Shown: in pieces, positions 8,261 through 18,100 of the stretch
Position numbering within the stretch: position 1 is the first letter of the stretch
How the letters are laid out: every line of letters starts with the position of its first letter
Position numbers and translations under genes: made by a program
The notes under the pieces: model-generated
Databases searched by the model: none
What the model was told of the DNA's origin: nothing
What the model saw: the letters and a program-made list of their open reading frames with translations, nothing else
DNA from: Halomonas sp. SpR1
Lineage (GTDB): Bacteria > Pseudomonadota > Gammaproteobacteria > Pseudomonadales > Halomonadaceae
Reading direction: 5' to 3'
Assembly: GCF_031010175.1 (NCBI RefSeq)
Contig: NZ_JAUAMB010000002.1
Coordinates: forward strand, 217,055-281,054
Length of the DNA: 64,000 bases

Positions 8261-8610
8261 ATATATACGCAGTCTATCGTCCAGACGGATCCATAAAGCA
8301 AATGCTTACCACGGTGGATGATTTTGCAAAAGTGGATGGCTCAGTCTCAGATACAACGCATTACATAGATACTGATAGCGGCCAACCAAAGCCCAAGAAA
8401 AAATATGAATATCAACTAGATAATGATGGATTGGTGCTAACGATTACCGGCTTGCCCGCTGGCGTCAATGTGAACGTGGGCTTTATTGAAACGGTGACGG
8501 ACTCCGAGCCCACCGTCATTGAGTTTGAGTTGCCAGGCCATTATCAAGTGGCGCTCGCCGGACATCACCACTATATCGATGAAGACATTGAGGTATCGGT
8601 AGATGGCTAA
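8257..8610 (+). CDS. Small phage virion protein, unknown
   Basis: 117 residues; the ATG overlaps the preceding stop (ATGA at 8257-8260). No family is recognised. The N-terminus (MNIYAVYRPDGSIKQML) and the beta-rich C-terminal half (VIEFELPGHYQVALAGHH) resemble small phage proteins that accompany tail tip genes and may be tip caps or assembly factors. It has no signal peptide or membrane segment. Its stop overlaps the next start by eight bases, so translation is coupled. Confidence 0.55.
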   Translation: MNIYAVYRPDGSIKQMLTTVDDFAKVDGSVSDTTHYIDTDSGQPKPKKKYEYQLDNDGLVLTITGLPAGVNVNVGFIETVTDSEPTVIEFELPGHYQVALAGHHHYIDEDIEVSVDG

Positions 8611-8974
8611 GTTATCGGTGAGAACATTCAAAGATAACGAGCACGCGCTGCGACACTACTTGCAGCAAGTGGATGATTTCGCAGAGAAAGCCCGCTATAT
8701 CTCACCAGCGCAAGAAGCCGTTTATCAGCAGAAACTGACCGAAGCGATGCAAGGATATGGTTCGCTGATCGAGTCTGAAGCAATAGCCACTGGCACCGAC
8801 GTGAGCGCAGTTGCAGCCGCGGTTATTAGCCAACGCAAGGCGTGGGAGGTGAGAGCGCACAAGATAGAGGTACAGCGTATAAAAGCCAAATCAGCCGTGC
8901 GAAAAGCGGCCACGACAGTTGCCAAACAAGCGGCTGTTGACGCCTTTAAGCAGCAACTAACCCTGCTACAATAA
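8603..8974 (+). CDS. Small helical phage protein, unknown
   Basis: 123 residues, almost entirely helical, with a Lys/Ala-rich C-terminal half (residues 85-123) that could form a coiled coil or bind nucleic acid. The N-terminal half carries YISPAQEAVYQQKLTEA, a pattern reminiscent of tail assembly chaperones, but this is weak. The start overlaps the previous gene by eight bases. A 36-base gap follows before the next gene, the largest within this part of the operon. Confidence 0.5.
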   Translation: MAKLSVRTFKDNEHALRHYLQQVDDFAEKARYISPAQEAVYQQKLTEAMQGYGSLIESEAIATGTDVSAVAAAVISQRKAWEVRAHKIEVQRIKAKSAVRKAATTVAKQAAVDAFKQQLTLLQ

Positions 8975-9010
8975 GCCTTTACATTAAATTGCCCCACCGT
9001 GAGGTGCTGC

Positions 9011-9499
9011 ATGCCCCGTCAGAATGAAGCTACGTTTTTACGTGGTGTACTCCGCAATAACGAAGCGGCCGCGCAGTTTTGCGAGATGCTGTTTCGTATA
9101 TCTCAAACCCTTGATGACCTGATCGATAAAGATAAGCCGGTGACCGATGCCGTGCTGGTTCGCACGTTCTGGGAAGCGTTGATTGAGCTGCCCGCCAATC
9201 CTTTTTATCGACAACACGAACCCTACCTTCGACCGCTCATGGCCAGTGCATTACAGGACTGGCGCGATAGCGCGTGCCTGGAGCGTTCTGGCAGCTACCA
9301 CTACAAAACCCTGGCCTTTGTGCTTCGTGACCAGCTGACAGGCTTGGTGACGCAGTGCGCCTACTTAATCGGTGGCTATGAGTGGATGGGGCAAGTCAGC
9401 CTCTCTATACGTGACCACTTCCACGAAGACTCGCTTCACGACTACCTCACCGGTGTTGAGCGCAACGACAATCTCACAACAGAGGAGCGCAGCGCATGA
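9011..9499 (+). CDS. Conserved podovirus-type protein, unknown
   Basis: 162 residues from ATG 9011, preferred over GTG 8999 because GAGG at 9001-9004 lies six bases upstream. An all-helical protein with the segments AAAQFCEMLFRISQTLDDLID and FWEALIELPANPFYRQHEPYL. I associate this pattern with a conserved protein of short-tailed phages encoded just before the internal or ejection proteins. The DDLID acidic motif might bind a metal, but that is speculation. ATGA overlap with the next gene. Confidence 0.5.
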   Translation: MPRQNEATFLRGVLRNNEAAAQFCEMLFRISQTLDDLIDKDKPVTDAVLVRTFWEALIELPANPFYRQHEPYLRPLMASALQDWRDSACLERSGSYHYKTLAFVLRDQLTGLVTQCAYLIGGYEWMGQVSLSIRDHFHEDSLHDYLTGVERNDNLTTEERSA

Positions 9500-10116
9500 G
9501 CGGCGGCGGTGGTGGTGACAGCAAAGTGAAAGATACCCCCGAGCAACGCCAGCTTGCACAAGTAGCGGCGGAAAAATGGAACTATGCCCAAGAGAACCTG
9601 GCACCGCTAGAGAACGCCTACATGGAGTCTGTGGGCGATATGACCAGCGATGCCAACATGAGCTACATCGCTGGCCGTACTCTGCAAAGCCAGCAGCAGG
9701 CAGTCAGCGATGCCAGCGAACAAGTGGGCATGCAGTTAGGCCAGGCAGGCGTCGATCCTTCCAGCGGCCGTTATCAGACGGCGATGAGTGATATTGCCTT
9801 AGGGGGTGCCAGTGCCGGTGGTGAAACCTTAGGGCGCGCCCAGTTCGAGCAGGAGAATCAGCAGATTCAGGGCCTGCAAAATATCGTGGCCATGGGGCAG
9901 GGGGAAAGCGGCCAGGCGCAAGCGGGGCTTTCGGGTGTTGCGGCGCAGTCGGCGCAGGATGCCCAACAGACCGCGGCAAACCGATTCAACAGACGTAGTG
10001 CCAACCTGCAGCTTTTGGGGCAGGTGGCGGGCGCCGGTACCGCTAACTATCTCAACCAGCCCAGCCAGCCCCAAGGCTTGAACCTCTACAGCCAAGCAAC
10101 CACAGGCGGGGTGTAG
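9496..10116 (+). CDS. Candidate internal virion/DNA ejection protein
   Basis: 206 residues. The N-terminus is glycine-rich (MSGGGGGD) and the remainder is a Gln/Ala-rich helical protein with repeated AQxA and GQAG motifs. This composition is typical of small proteins packaged inside short-tailed virions and expelled to help DNA cross the envelope. It has no signal peptide and no cysteine. It is translationally coupled to the upstream gene and begins a run of four Gln/Ala-rich genes that ends in the giant polyvalent protein. The role is inferred from composition and order. Confidence 0.45.
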   Translation: MSGGGGGDSKVKDTPEQRQLAQVAAEKWNYAQENLAPLENAYMESVGDMTSDANMSYIAGRTLQSQQQAVSDASEQVGMQLGQAGVDPSSGRYQTAMSDIALGGASAGGETLGRAQFEQENQQIQGLQNIVAMGQGESGQAQAGLSGVAAQSAQDAQQTAANRFNRRSANLQLLGQVAGAGTANYLNQPSQPQGLNLYSQATTGGV

Positions 10117-10120
10117 CGCG

Positions 10121-10597
10121 ATGCCATACCAACCCACGCTAGGCCAAATTAATTACGCGCCCTCAGAAGTCGCTCAGACTCGGGTAGATCCTAATCAGGC
10201 AATGCGCGGTGACCAAGGCGCGTCGGCGCTATTAGGCCAGCTCAACCGGGCCCAGTGGGCTGACTGGAAGAACCGTTTCGCGCCCTACGTTGACGAGCTG
10301 GCTCGCGTTGCACAGGATAATAACGCCCCCGGCACCGCCGCTGCCAATGCCAGCAGCGCGGTGGGCCTGGCATTTGATAGCAGCCAACAAGGGCTTGCCC
10401 AGCAGCGGCAATCCTATGGCATAAGCCAGACACCTCAGCAGAAAGCGGCTGAGGAGCGCCGCATGAATATTGAACGCAGTGCCTCGATGGTAAGCGCAGG
10501 CAATGAGGCGCGTATCTCTGCCCAAGACCGCCAGGATGCGATTCTCGCCGGTGGCATGGGCCTCTCCAACATTCCTGACCGGGTGATGAACCAATGA
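10121..10597 (+). CDS. Candidate internal virion protein
   Basis: 158 residues, unrecognised. Like its neighbours it is rich in Gln, Ala, Asn and Ser and predicted helical, with an N-terminal segment MPYQPTLGQINYAPSEVA that looks extended. It starts four bases after the preceding stop, and its own stop overlaps the next start (ATGA). Composition and place in the cassette suggest a packaged, ejected protein; nothing more specific can be read. Confidence 0.45.
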   Translation: MPYQPTLGQINYAPSEVAQTRVDPNQAMRGDQGASALLGQLNRAQWADWKNRFAPYVDELARVAQDNNAPGTAAANASSAVGLAFDSSQQGLAQQRQSYGISQTPQQKAAEERRMNIERSASMVSAGNEARISAQDRQDAILAGGMGLSNIPDRVMNQ

Positions 10598-10854
10598 GCT
10601 ATGGACTATTAGGCCTACGCCAGCAAATGGAAGGCGAGGCCATGCAAGGGTTGAGTGATCTTGCTGGCCAGCAGCGGCAAGCCAAGATGCAAGAAGACCA
10701 GATGAAGCAGGCAGAGAAAGCCCAGCAAATGCAGGCCGTGGGTACCGGTGCTGGGGTAGGCATGATGGCCGGTATGCAAGCGGGAAGCGTAGGCGGCCCG
10801 ATGGGCGCCGCTATTGGCGCGGGTATTGGTTTGTTAGCCAGTTCAATTTTCTAG
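10594..10854 (+). CDS. Small phage protein with glycine-zipper C-terminus
   Basis: 86 residues. Residues 10-50 are a Gln/Met/Lys-rich helix, probably a coiled coil. Residues 51-86 are a hydrophobic glycine zipper (GAGVGMMAG, then GGPMGAAIGAGIGLLASSIF) able to pack in a membrane. Such an arrangement suits a small protein that inserts into the envelope during DNA ejection, alongside the Gln/Ala-rich neighbours. It could also be a virion membrane-active peptide of other function. It overlaps the previous gene by four bases. Confidence 0.5.
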   Translation: MSYGLLGLRQQMEGEAMQGLSDLAGQQRQAKMQEDQMKQAEKAQQMQAVGTGAGVGMMAGMQAGSVGGPMGAAIGAGIGLLASSIF

Positions 10855-10863
10855 GAGAACACC

Positions 10864-12126
10864 ATGGCGGGACTCGATACACGCGGCTTGGCGGGTGGCT
10901 TTGCGCAAGGGTTTGGATTAATGAACCAGTTTCAGCGCGGCCAACGTGCCGACGAGCGCGCTGACCAGCAAATGGGTATGCAGCAAGAGCGCATGGATAT
11001 GCAGCGCGAGCAGTTCAGCACCCAGCAGGAAGACGCGCAACGGCAGCGAGACATGGAAAACATTCAGTTTACGCTCGGCAAGATTGGCTCCGGCATGGAG
11101 GTCGGCGAGGAAGAACTGGAAACGCTGCGTAAATATCCCAAGTTTTGGTCGGCACTCGATCCTGAAACCGACAACTCAATTAATCAGGCGATGGCGGTGA
11201 TTGACCCTAACACCTCAGTGGATGCTAACGACCCTGAAAGTCTGGCAGCGCTGAATCAAATGTTTGGCGTCGAGATTAACCGCGGCGAAGGCGGGCAAAA
11301 ACGCGTGGTTGGAATGTACCCGGCACCGGATGGCCAGAGTGTGGCTTTGGAGCTGGAGGTGGTGGGCGAAGATGGCAACACCTATCGCGCACCGATGACC
11401 GAAGGGCGCGGTACCGCCGAAGATGATCTGGTGAAGTATGTACCGGTTGAAGCGCTAGTGGAACAGGTTCAGGGCATGCGCATGCTGCGTAATACCCTGC
11501 GTTCGCCTGAAGCCCAGCAGCGTGCCACACAGGTGCTTGGCCTGCTGCGCGGCGATTCGCAAGAGCACTGGGAGCAAGTGCAAGGCCCAGGCGGTTCTAT
11601 CCTTCAGCGTAATACAAGAACCGGTGAAACTAAGCAGGTGATTGGGCGTGCGCCTCAGGCGGGTGGCGGCTATGCCAACCGGCCAACAGCCACACAGAAA
11701 GATATTGAGTACTTGGTAAACAATGGGCTAGCAGAAGACCGTCAGGCGGCATGGGAAATGCTTCGCCGAGGTAGCGGTGACGACTCCTATTCTCGCTCTG
11801 AAGATCGTATTGAGGCGCTTAGGAATCGAGCTGAAGACCTAACCGCCACCATTAATGGCGAGGGCGCGATCATGCCTAATGAGGATGAGTTAGCGCAAGC
11901 GCAAGAAGAGTTGAGAGCCATTAATCAAATGATTCGAGAAAGTGAAAATAAAACATACGGCATTGTTATGCCAGGCCAAGGGCAACCTGCGACTTCGACT
12001 CAAAACCAGGCAGTGCAAGGTGACGAACAGCCATCTCAGCGAGAGCGTGGCTTAAGACCTGGCCCATTGCCTAACGAGGCAGCTGAGGAAGACCCCGCCG
12101 CCGCTATTTTGAACAAATACTTCTAA
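10864..12126 (+). CDS. Candidate internal virion protein, coiled coil
   Basis: 420 residues starting at ATG 10864 with AGGAG a few bases upstream. Residues 15-75 form a Gln/Arg/Met-rich coiled coil (GMQQERMDMQREQFSTQQE). The middle (around 100-250) is a mixed domain, and the C-terminal third again is helical and low in complexity. There is no catalytic motif. Together with the preceding three genes it resembles the internal core or ejection set of short-tailed phages. Its stop overlaps the start of the giant gene as TAATG, so the two products are probably made in fixed proportion. Confidence 0.5.
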   Translation: MAGLDTRGLAGGFAQGFGLMNQFQRGQRADERADQQMGMQQERMDMQREQFSTQQEDAQRQRDMENIQFTLGKIGSGMEVGEEELETLRKYPKFWSALDPETDNSINQAMAVIDPNTSVDANDPESLAALNQMFGVEINRGEGGQKRVVGMYPAPDGQSVALELEVVGEDGNTYRAPMTEGRGTAEDDLVKYVPVEALVEQVQGMRMLRNTLRSPEAQQRATQVLGLLRGDSQEHWEQVQGPGGSILQRNTRTGETKQVIGRAPQAGGGYANRPTATQKDIEYLVNNGLAEDRQAAWEMLRRGSGDDSYSRSEDRIEALRNRAEDLTATINGEGAIMPNEDELAQAQEELRAINQMIRESENKTYGIVMPGQGQPATSTQNQAVQGDEQPSQRERGLRPGPLPNEAAEEDPAAAILNKYF

Positions 12127-15100
12127 TGTCGAAGGAGCCGCGTGTGAACGCCGCCGAAAATCGTACCCTGCCAAAATGGACAGATATTGCCAACGATCCC
12201 GATTTCCAAGCCGCTGATTGGCAAACCAAGCAGCGCGTGCGAGGTGAGTTCTATCGCCGCGCCATTGAACCTCAAGTTCCTGAGTCACTGCGTGCAGATG
12301 TTCAAAGTCAATTCTTTACCCGTACTGAAGCGGACGTTTTCGGGAGGCAAGAAGAGAAACCTGCATCTGAAGATAGCTCGACTGACTCCCCTAATTTGGC
12401 GAGCAACGCTCTCCGCAATGCGGGTGAGCGGGGGCTTGATTTGGCGGGTAACGCGCTGCAGTTCGTTGGCAACATGGCAGACCGTGGAGAAAAAGCCATT
12501 ACCGACGCGCTGGGAGGCATTAACCCGGGCGTGATTGGCGGCAGTTCTGACGAAATGCGTGAGCGCGGATATGAACCAGACGTTGAGCTAGGCGGCTTCG
12601 GCCTAGACTTCACGATGCGCGCCAAACCAGAGGATACCAGCACTGGGCTTATTGATACCGGGCAGGCGGTGGAAGACATTAGCTTAGGCTACCAGCCGAA
12701 CTACACGATTGACCGCGCCCTGGATGAACCAAGCCTTAAGACCCTTGCAGGCGCTGCCGCGGAACAAGGCCCGGCCGCGTTGGCGGATATGGCAGGGTTA
12801 GTGGTTAGCTTGCCCGCTTATCTTGCTGCGCGCACACAAGAAATTGGCGAGGGTCGCGTTGAGAACGATGGCCGCGAAGGAATGCCGGAAGGCCGCGACT
12901 ATGCAGTGTCTGGGCCGACGGCTGCCGCCTCAGTGCTGCTGGATCGCTTTGCGCTAGGTCGCTTGCTGCCAGGCGGTAAGAATGCAGTAACCAGTGCGCG
13001 CCAAATCCCTGGTGCCGTTGGCCGCGCTGCCGGTACGGAAGGCTTAACAGAAGCGATTCAAGAAGGCGGTATCGAATACGCGGGCGAGTCCGTAGGCACT
13101 GAGGCGGGGTGGGATCCGGTGACCGCCGGTCGGCGTGCTGCCGGTGGTGTAATTGTGGGCGCGCCTACGGGCGGGGCTGTTCGTGGCGGGACTGCTGGCA
13201 TGGAGTTGCGTGGCAGCAGACGGCAGGGTGGCGGGGAGCCAGAAACAGACCCAGCCCCAATTGAAGAGCCTGCGCCCGCTGACGGCGCGGCCCCTTCTCC
13301 CAAAGCTGAAACCGCCAATGTTGAGGCGGTAGGCACCGCTGCCGAGCTGATCGCCAAGCCTCGCTTCGAGCTTTCTTCCGCTGAGCGTGAGGTGCGTGAC
13401 TCAATCAGCTACGGCGACGCCTTTAAAGCCCTACGTGCGGCTGCTGAAGAGCGTGGCGATAGCGATGCCGTTGCCGAGTTGGACGCTGTTAGTGGTGAGA
13501 TATCAGCAGCGCTCGAAGCCGAAACCATGGCGCGTACGCGAAATGATGGCGAAGCCTTCACGGCTATTCGTGAGCAGCTACAAAGCGCTTCAGAGCGCTT
13601 CACGCGTGTAATGGATCGCCTTAACGCGCCTGCCTCCTCCGTTGACTCCAGTCAGGAGCGTAATAACGAAGACGGTAATGCTGAGTGGAAAGAGGCGTGG
13701 CGTGAACAGGCAGCCGAGGATGGCATTGCCGATTACGATCCCAATGCCGACCTGCCCGATACCACAATTGATATTGATGGCCAGCAAGACAAACCCACTA
13801 CTACAGTCGCGAATGAGTCGATAGAGCAAGCGCCCAATCAACCTTCGGCGAATCCCGATCGAATGCTGCCTCGTCGAGTACCGGTTGAGCGTATTGAAGT
13901 CGACCCAGAAGCTTACCAATTCCGTACTGACGTCAATGAAGTGGGTGTTGATAGCCGCCTAGCGGGTGTTAAATCATGGGATGATCTTCGTGCAGGCAAC
14001 CTCATTCTGCATGAGCGTTTAGACGGCAGCCTGTTTGCAGCCGATGGCCATCATCGCATCAATTTAGCTAAACAGCTTAGCCAGCCTGACGTAAATGCGA
14101 TTGTATTGCGTGAGGCGGATGGCGTTACCGTTGAAGACGCTCGACGCGAAGCGGCCGAGGCAAATATTGCGGCCGGTAATGCCACTGCCATTGATGCGGC
14201 AAAAGTATTCCGAAACAGTGAAGAGGACACCAGCAACACAATCGCCCAGCGCAATTTGCCACGCTCTCAAGTGGTGCGTGATGGCATCGATATTGCCAAA
14301 TTGGAAGATGAACCCTTTGGTGCGGTGCTGAACCAAGTAGTGACTGAGAAGGACGGTGCCTCTATTGGTCGGGCCTTTGAAGATGCTGATCAGCAGCTAG
14401 CCGCTATTGATGTATTTCAGCGCGTCAAACCAACAAACGAGAACCAGCGTGCGATATTGGTGAACGAGATCCGCCAAGCGGGTTTTGCGAATAGCCAAAG
14501 CGATCAAATGGGCATGTTTGGTGATGACCCTTCGCAGTCACTTATAGGTGAGCGCGTCCGCTTGATGGACAATCTACGCCAAAGCCTGGTGCGAGATCGC
14601 CGCCTGTTCGCTACCCTTAACGACAATGCGCAAACTGCCGAGCAAGCGGGTAACCGTATCGCTCGGGATCAAAATGAAGCGCTACAAGATGCATCGGCTC
14701 AAGCGGTTGACCTGCTTCAGCGAGCCACCACAACACCAGAAATTAACCAGCAGATTAACGATGCAGCGCGCCGCGTGAATGAAGGCGAAAGCCTTTCGAG
14801 CGTGACGCGTGAGCTAAAGGAAGCATTGCTCCATGGCCCTAACGCAACAGCAACGAAACAATCACGTACACCAGCATCTAGCGACGGATCGACTCCGCAA
14901 ACAAGGGTGGAGCAACGAGAAGATAACGCAGTACCTGGACGAGACGACTCACGAGCAGCGAGTGCAGGCGAACAACGCCTGGGTGCTGGAGAACGAGAGC
15001 AAACAGCAGGAAACGTAACACTCAAGGCTGATGGTTCACCGTTCCAGACGCGTCGTGCAGTTGAGCTATCTAAGCGTTTCCGTGAGTCTCCTAACGCTGA

Positions 15101-18100
15101 GCCAGTCGAGGTTGAAGGCGGGTGGGGTTTTACTTCACAACAGACAGACGCTACCCGAACAGGTCAATCCTCCCGTTCCCCACAACACATCAAATGGCAG
15201 CGGCGCAGCAATGGAAGCCGGGTGTGGGAGGGTAGCGACGGGACGGTAATTGCTGACCACTCGATAAGCAGCGGTGGGAACCGAATTCCTCTGTTTATGG
15301 TGTTCGCCGACCAGCAAGCCTTTCATCGAGGTGATAACTTCACCTCGGGTAAGACATTAACCGAAGCTAAACATCTAGCCTCTACGGTTGAACGCCCAGC
15401 TCAGCAGCAAGAAGCCTTCCTCGAATCCCAAACGGAAGACAGCCTTGCGCAGCGCGAGCAGCAAAGGGAACAGGCCGAGCAAGCCGATGCCCAGCAGCGA
15501 CAAGAGGAAACTCAACGCGCTCAGGCAGACCGTGACTTAAAGGATTTCAACCTGACCGGGAGTGATCGCCAGGCAGATGTGTTGGCAGCAGGTGGGCAGA
15601 GTGATTTATTAGGTGCACAGCCTTCCCTCGAGTCAGCCACTCAGGCCACCGAGCAACCGTCACCAAAATCTACTAGGCCGCGTAAACCAGCCAAGCTGAC
15701 CCCACGCCAACAGCGCGTTAGCGATGCGTTTGGCGGCGCGATGCCTGGCGACACTATCAACTTGCTAACCGATGTTGGTTACTCCAAAGCGGGCAACGCT
15801 TACACCATAGACTCGATCAATAAAGATGGCACGCTTCAAGCCACCAACGTTGAGCGTGGCAGCTCGGTATTGATTAGCCAAGGTGATTGGACGCTAGCCT
15901 CTCGACGCAGTAAGGCGCCTATTGTAGAAGTGATAACCCAGGCTGGGCAGGGCGAGCTGAGAGAGCAAGAGGCGATGTATAGCCTTCGCAGCGTGGTGCG
16001 TGGTGACGGCCAAGAAAGAGGTGTCGATCTTAAAGAGGCTCAACGCATCGCCGATGCCTTCATGGCAGACTACAATGGCCATATTCCACTCGATATCATG
16101 GTCGTCAATCGCCAAGAGGATGCTTATGGAGCCGCAGCCACCCGAGACAAAGTTGGCACCATCAAAGGAGCCTACCACTCAGGATCAGGAAAACTCGTAC
16201 TTGTCGCTGCCAATTTACGTTCAGCGCGAGACGGGCGAGAAACATTACGGCACGAGGTGGTTGGACATTTTGGACTTAATACCTTCGAGCCTGCTATCAA
16301 AAGGCGAATCCTTGATCGCATACTTGAAACGGAAAAGGTTCCGTCGCTAAGACCCGCTTGGCGTCACGTTAATAGGCATTATCCGGCCGCTACGACGCCC
16401 GCCGATATTCGCGCAGAGGAAGTCTTCGCGTATTTGGCTGAGCGTGAAAAAGGGCGTTTTGGTGCCGTGTGGGATCGTGTTCTTTCACTCCTAAACCGCG
16501 CTATGCGACAAGCGGGCCTCTCTAAACACACGCTTAGCCGGGCAGAACTCCATGATTTAGCATCCACGATCAGTAAAGAGATACGTGACGGCCGCCGCCA
16601 ACAAAGAACCTTCCCTGAGACTGACCAAGATCAGTTCCAGAAAGAGGATGCTGAGCCGCTTTCAAACAACGCTGAGCCTAAAGCAGCTCAAGTAACCGTA
16701 TCAGATATAAACTCTTCGCTTAAACGCATGCCTGAGCTGGCAGATACGCGCGTTATCCAGTCCGCTACTGAGCTCCCATCGGATGCGTTGATGGGCATGA
16801 TGCTTCGCGGTATTAACCCTTCAGACGTTCGAGGCATGTTTGTTGGCGGCGAGCTGTATGTTGTTGCCGATAACATGGCCAGCGTAGACGAGGCGGTGCG
16901 CACAGCCGTGCATGAGTCAGTTGGGCACAAAGGCATACGCGGGGTGCTAGGCGCTGAGCTGGAGCCTCTGATGCTAGAGGTTTATAAAAGCCACACACGA
17001 TCACAGGCAGGCCGCGACAATATTGCTGCTATCCAGGCGGCATATCCGTTTATCGATGTAACAACCCATGAAGGTAAAGTGACGCTTGCCGAAGAGCTGG
17101 TTGCTCACTACATCGAAGACAGCAACGGTAGCCCAACGCTAAGCCAGCGTATCAAGTCCACTGTCCGTCGATTGCTGCGCAAGCTATTTCCTAACATCGA
17201 GTGGCGTACCAACGACATTCTGGCGCTGGGTGAGCAATCCCGCCGCTGGTTGCGTCGCCAGCAGGCGCAGCGCGATCTCACCTCGCAAGATGAAACGCTC
17301 TATAGCTTGATGGAACAGCAGTCCTCGATCACGCATCGCGAGCTCTCCAAGCAGCTGCGTGACGAATACCCTGGCTTAAAGCTAGATATGGCGAGCCGTG
17401 GCCAGCGGGTGACCATTTCTCGCATTGTCTCGCCCTCAGAAAACGAAGGGGCAGGATCCGACGTAATGCGCCGCCTAACACAGTGGGCGGATGCCAGCGA
17501 TAAGACACTCGCACTGACACCCTCAAGCGACTTTGGCGGCAACGTGAAACGCTTGCGCGAGTTCTATAAGCGCTTTGGCTTCATTGATAACAAGGGCCGC
17601 AATAAAGACTATGAGATCAGCGAGAGCATGTACCGCGAGCCTGACCATGGCGTAGGCGAGCAGCGGTTCAGCTTGAACGCGCCCCCAGGGACGCCCGGTG
17701 GCAATTTCTCGGACTCCGATAGCACCAACTTTGCCATGCCAGACGAGGCGCTGACAGATACTGCCATTCGTAAAACGGCTGACAAAATGCGGCCGCTAAA
17801 AATCCTAGAGGATGCGATTCGACGCAGTGGCCGTGAGATTGAAGAAGAAGCGGATGTGTACCTGGCTGAAGAGCTATTTCACGGCAAGGCTGAATACGAC
17901 CTGCGTCAGCTAAGAGAGCAGTACGTGGAACCGCTGGCGAAAGGGCTGGCAAGAGCCAAAATTAGCCAAGCCGACCTCGATGAATATCTTTACGCCCGTC
18001 ACGCACCAGAGCGTAATGCGACTATTGCAGAGCGTAACCCCGATAAGCCTGACATGCAGGATGGTGGCTCGGGCATGACGAATGCCCGGGCGGCAGAAAT

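Noticed and set aside
16000..16350. 116-codon plus-strand frame overlapping the giant gene
   Set aside because: The main frame here contains the conserved HEVVGH segment and reads as a real domain; the alternative frame has no family pattern or convincing start.
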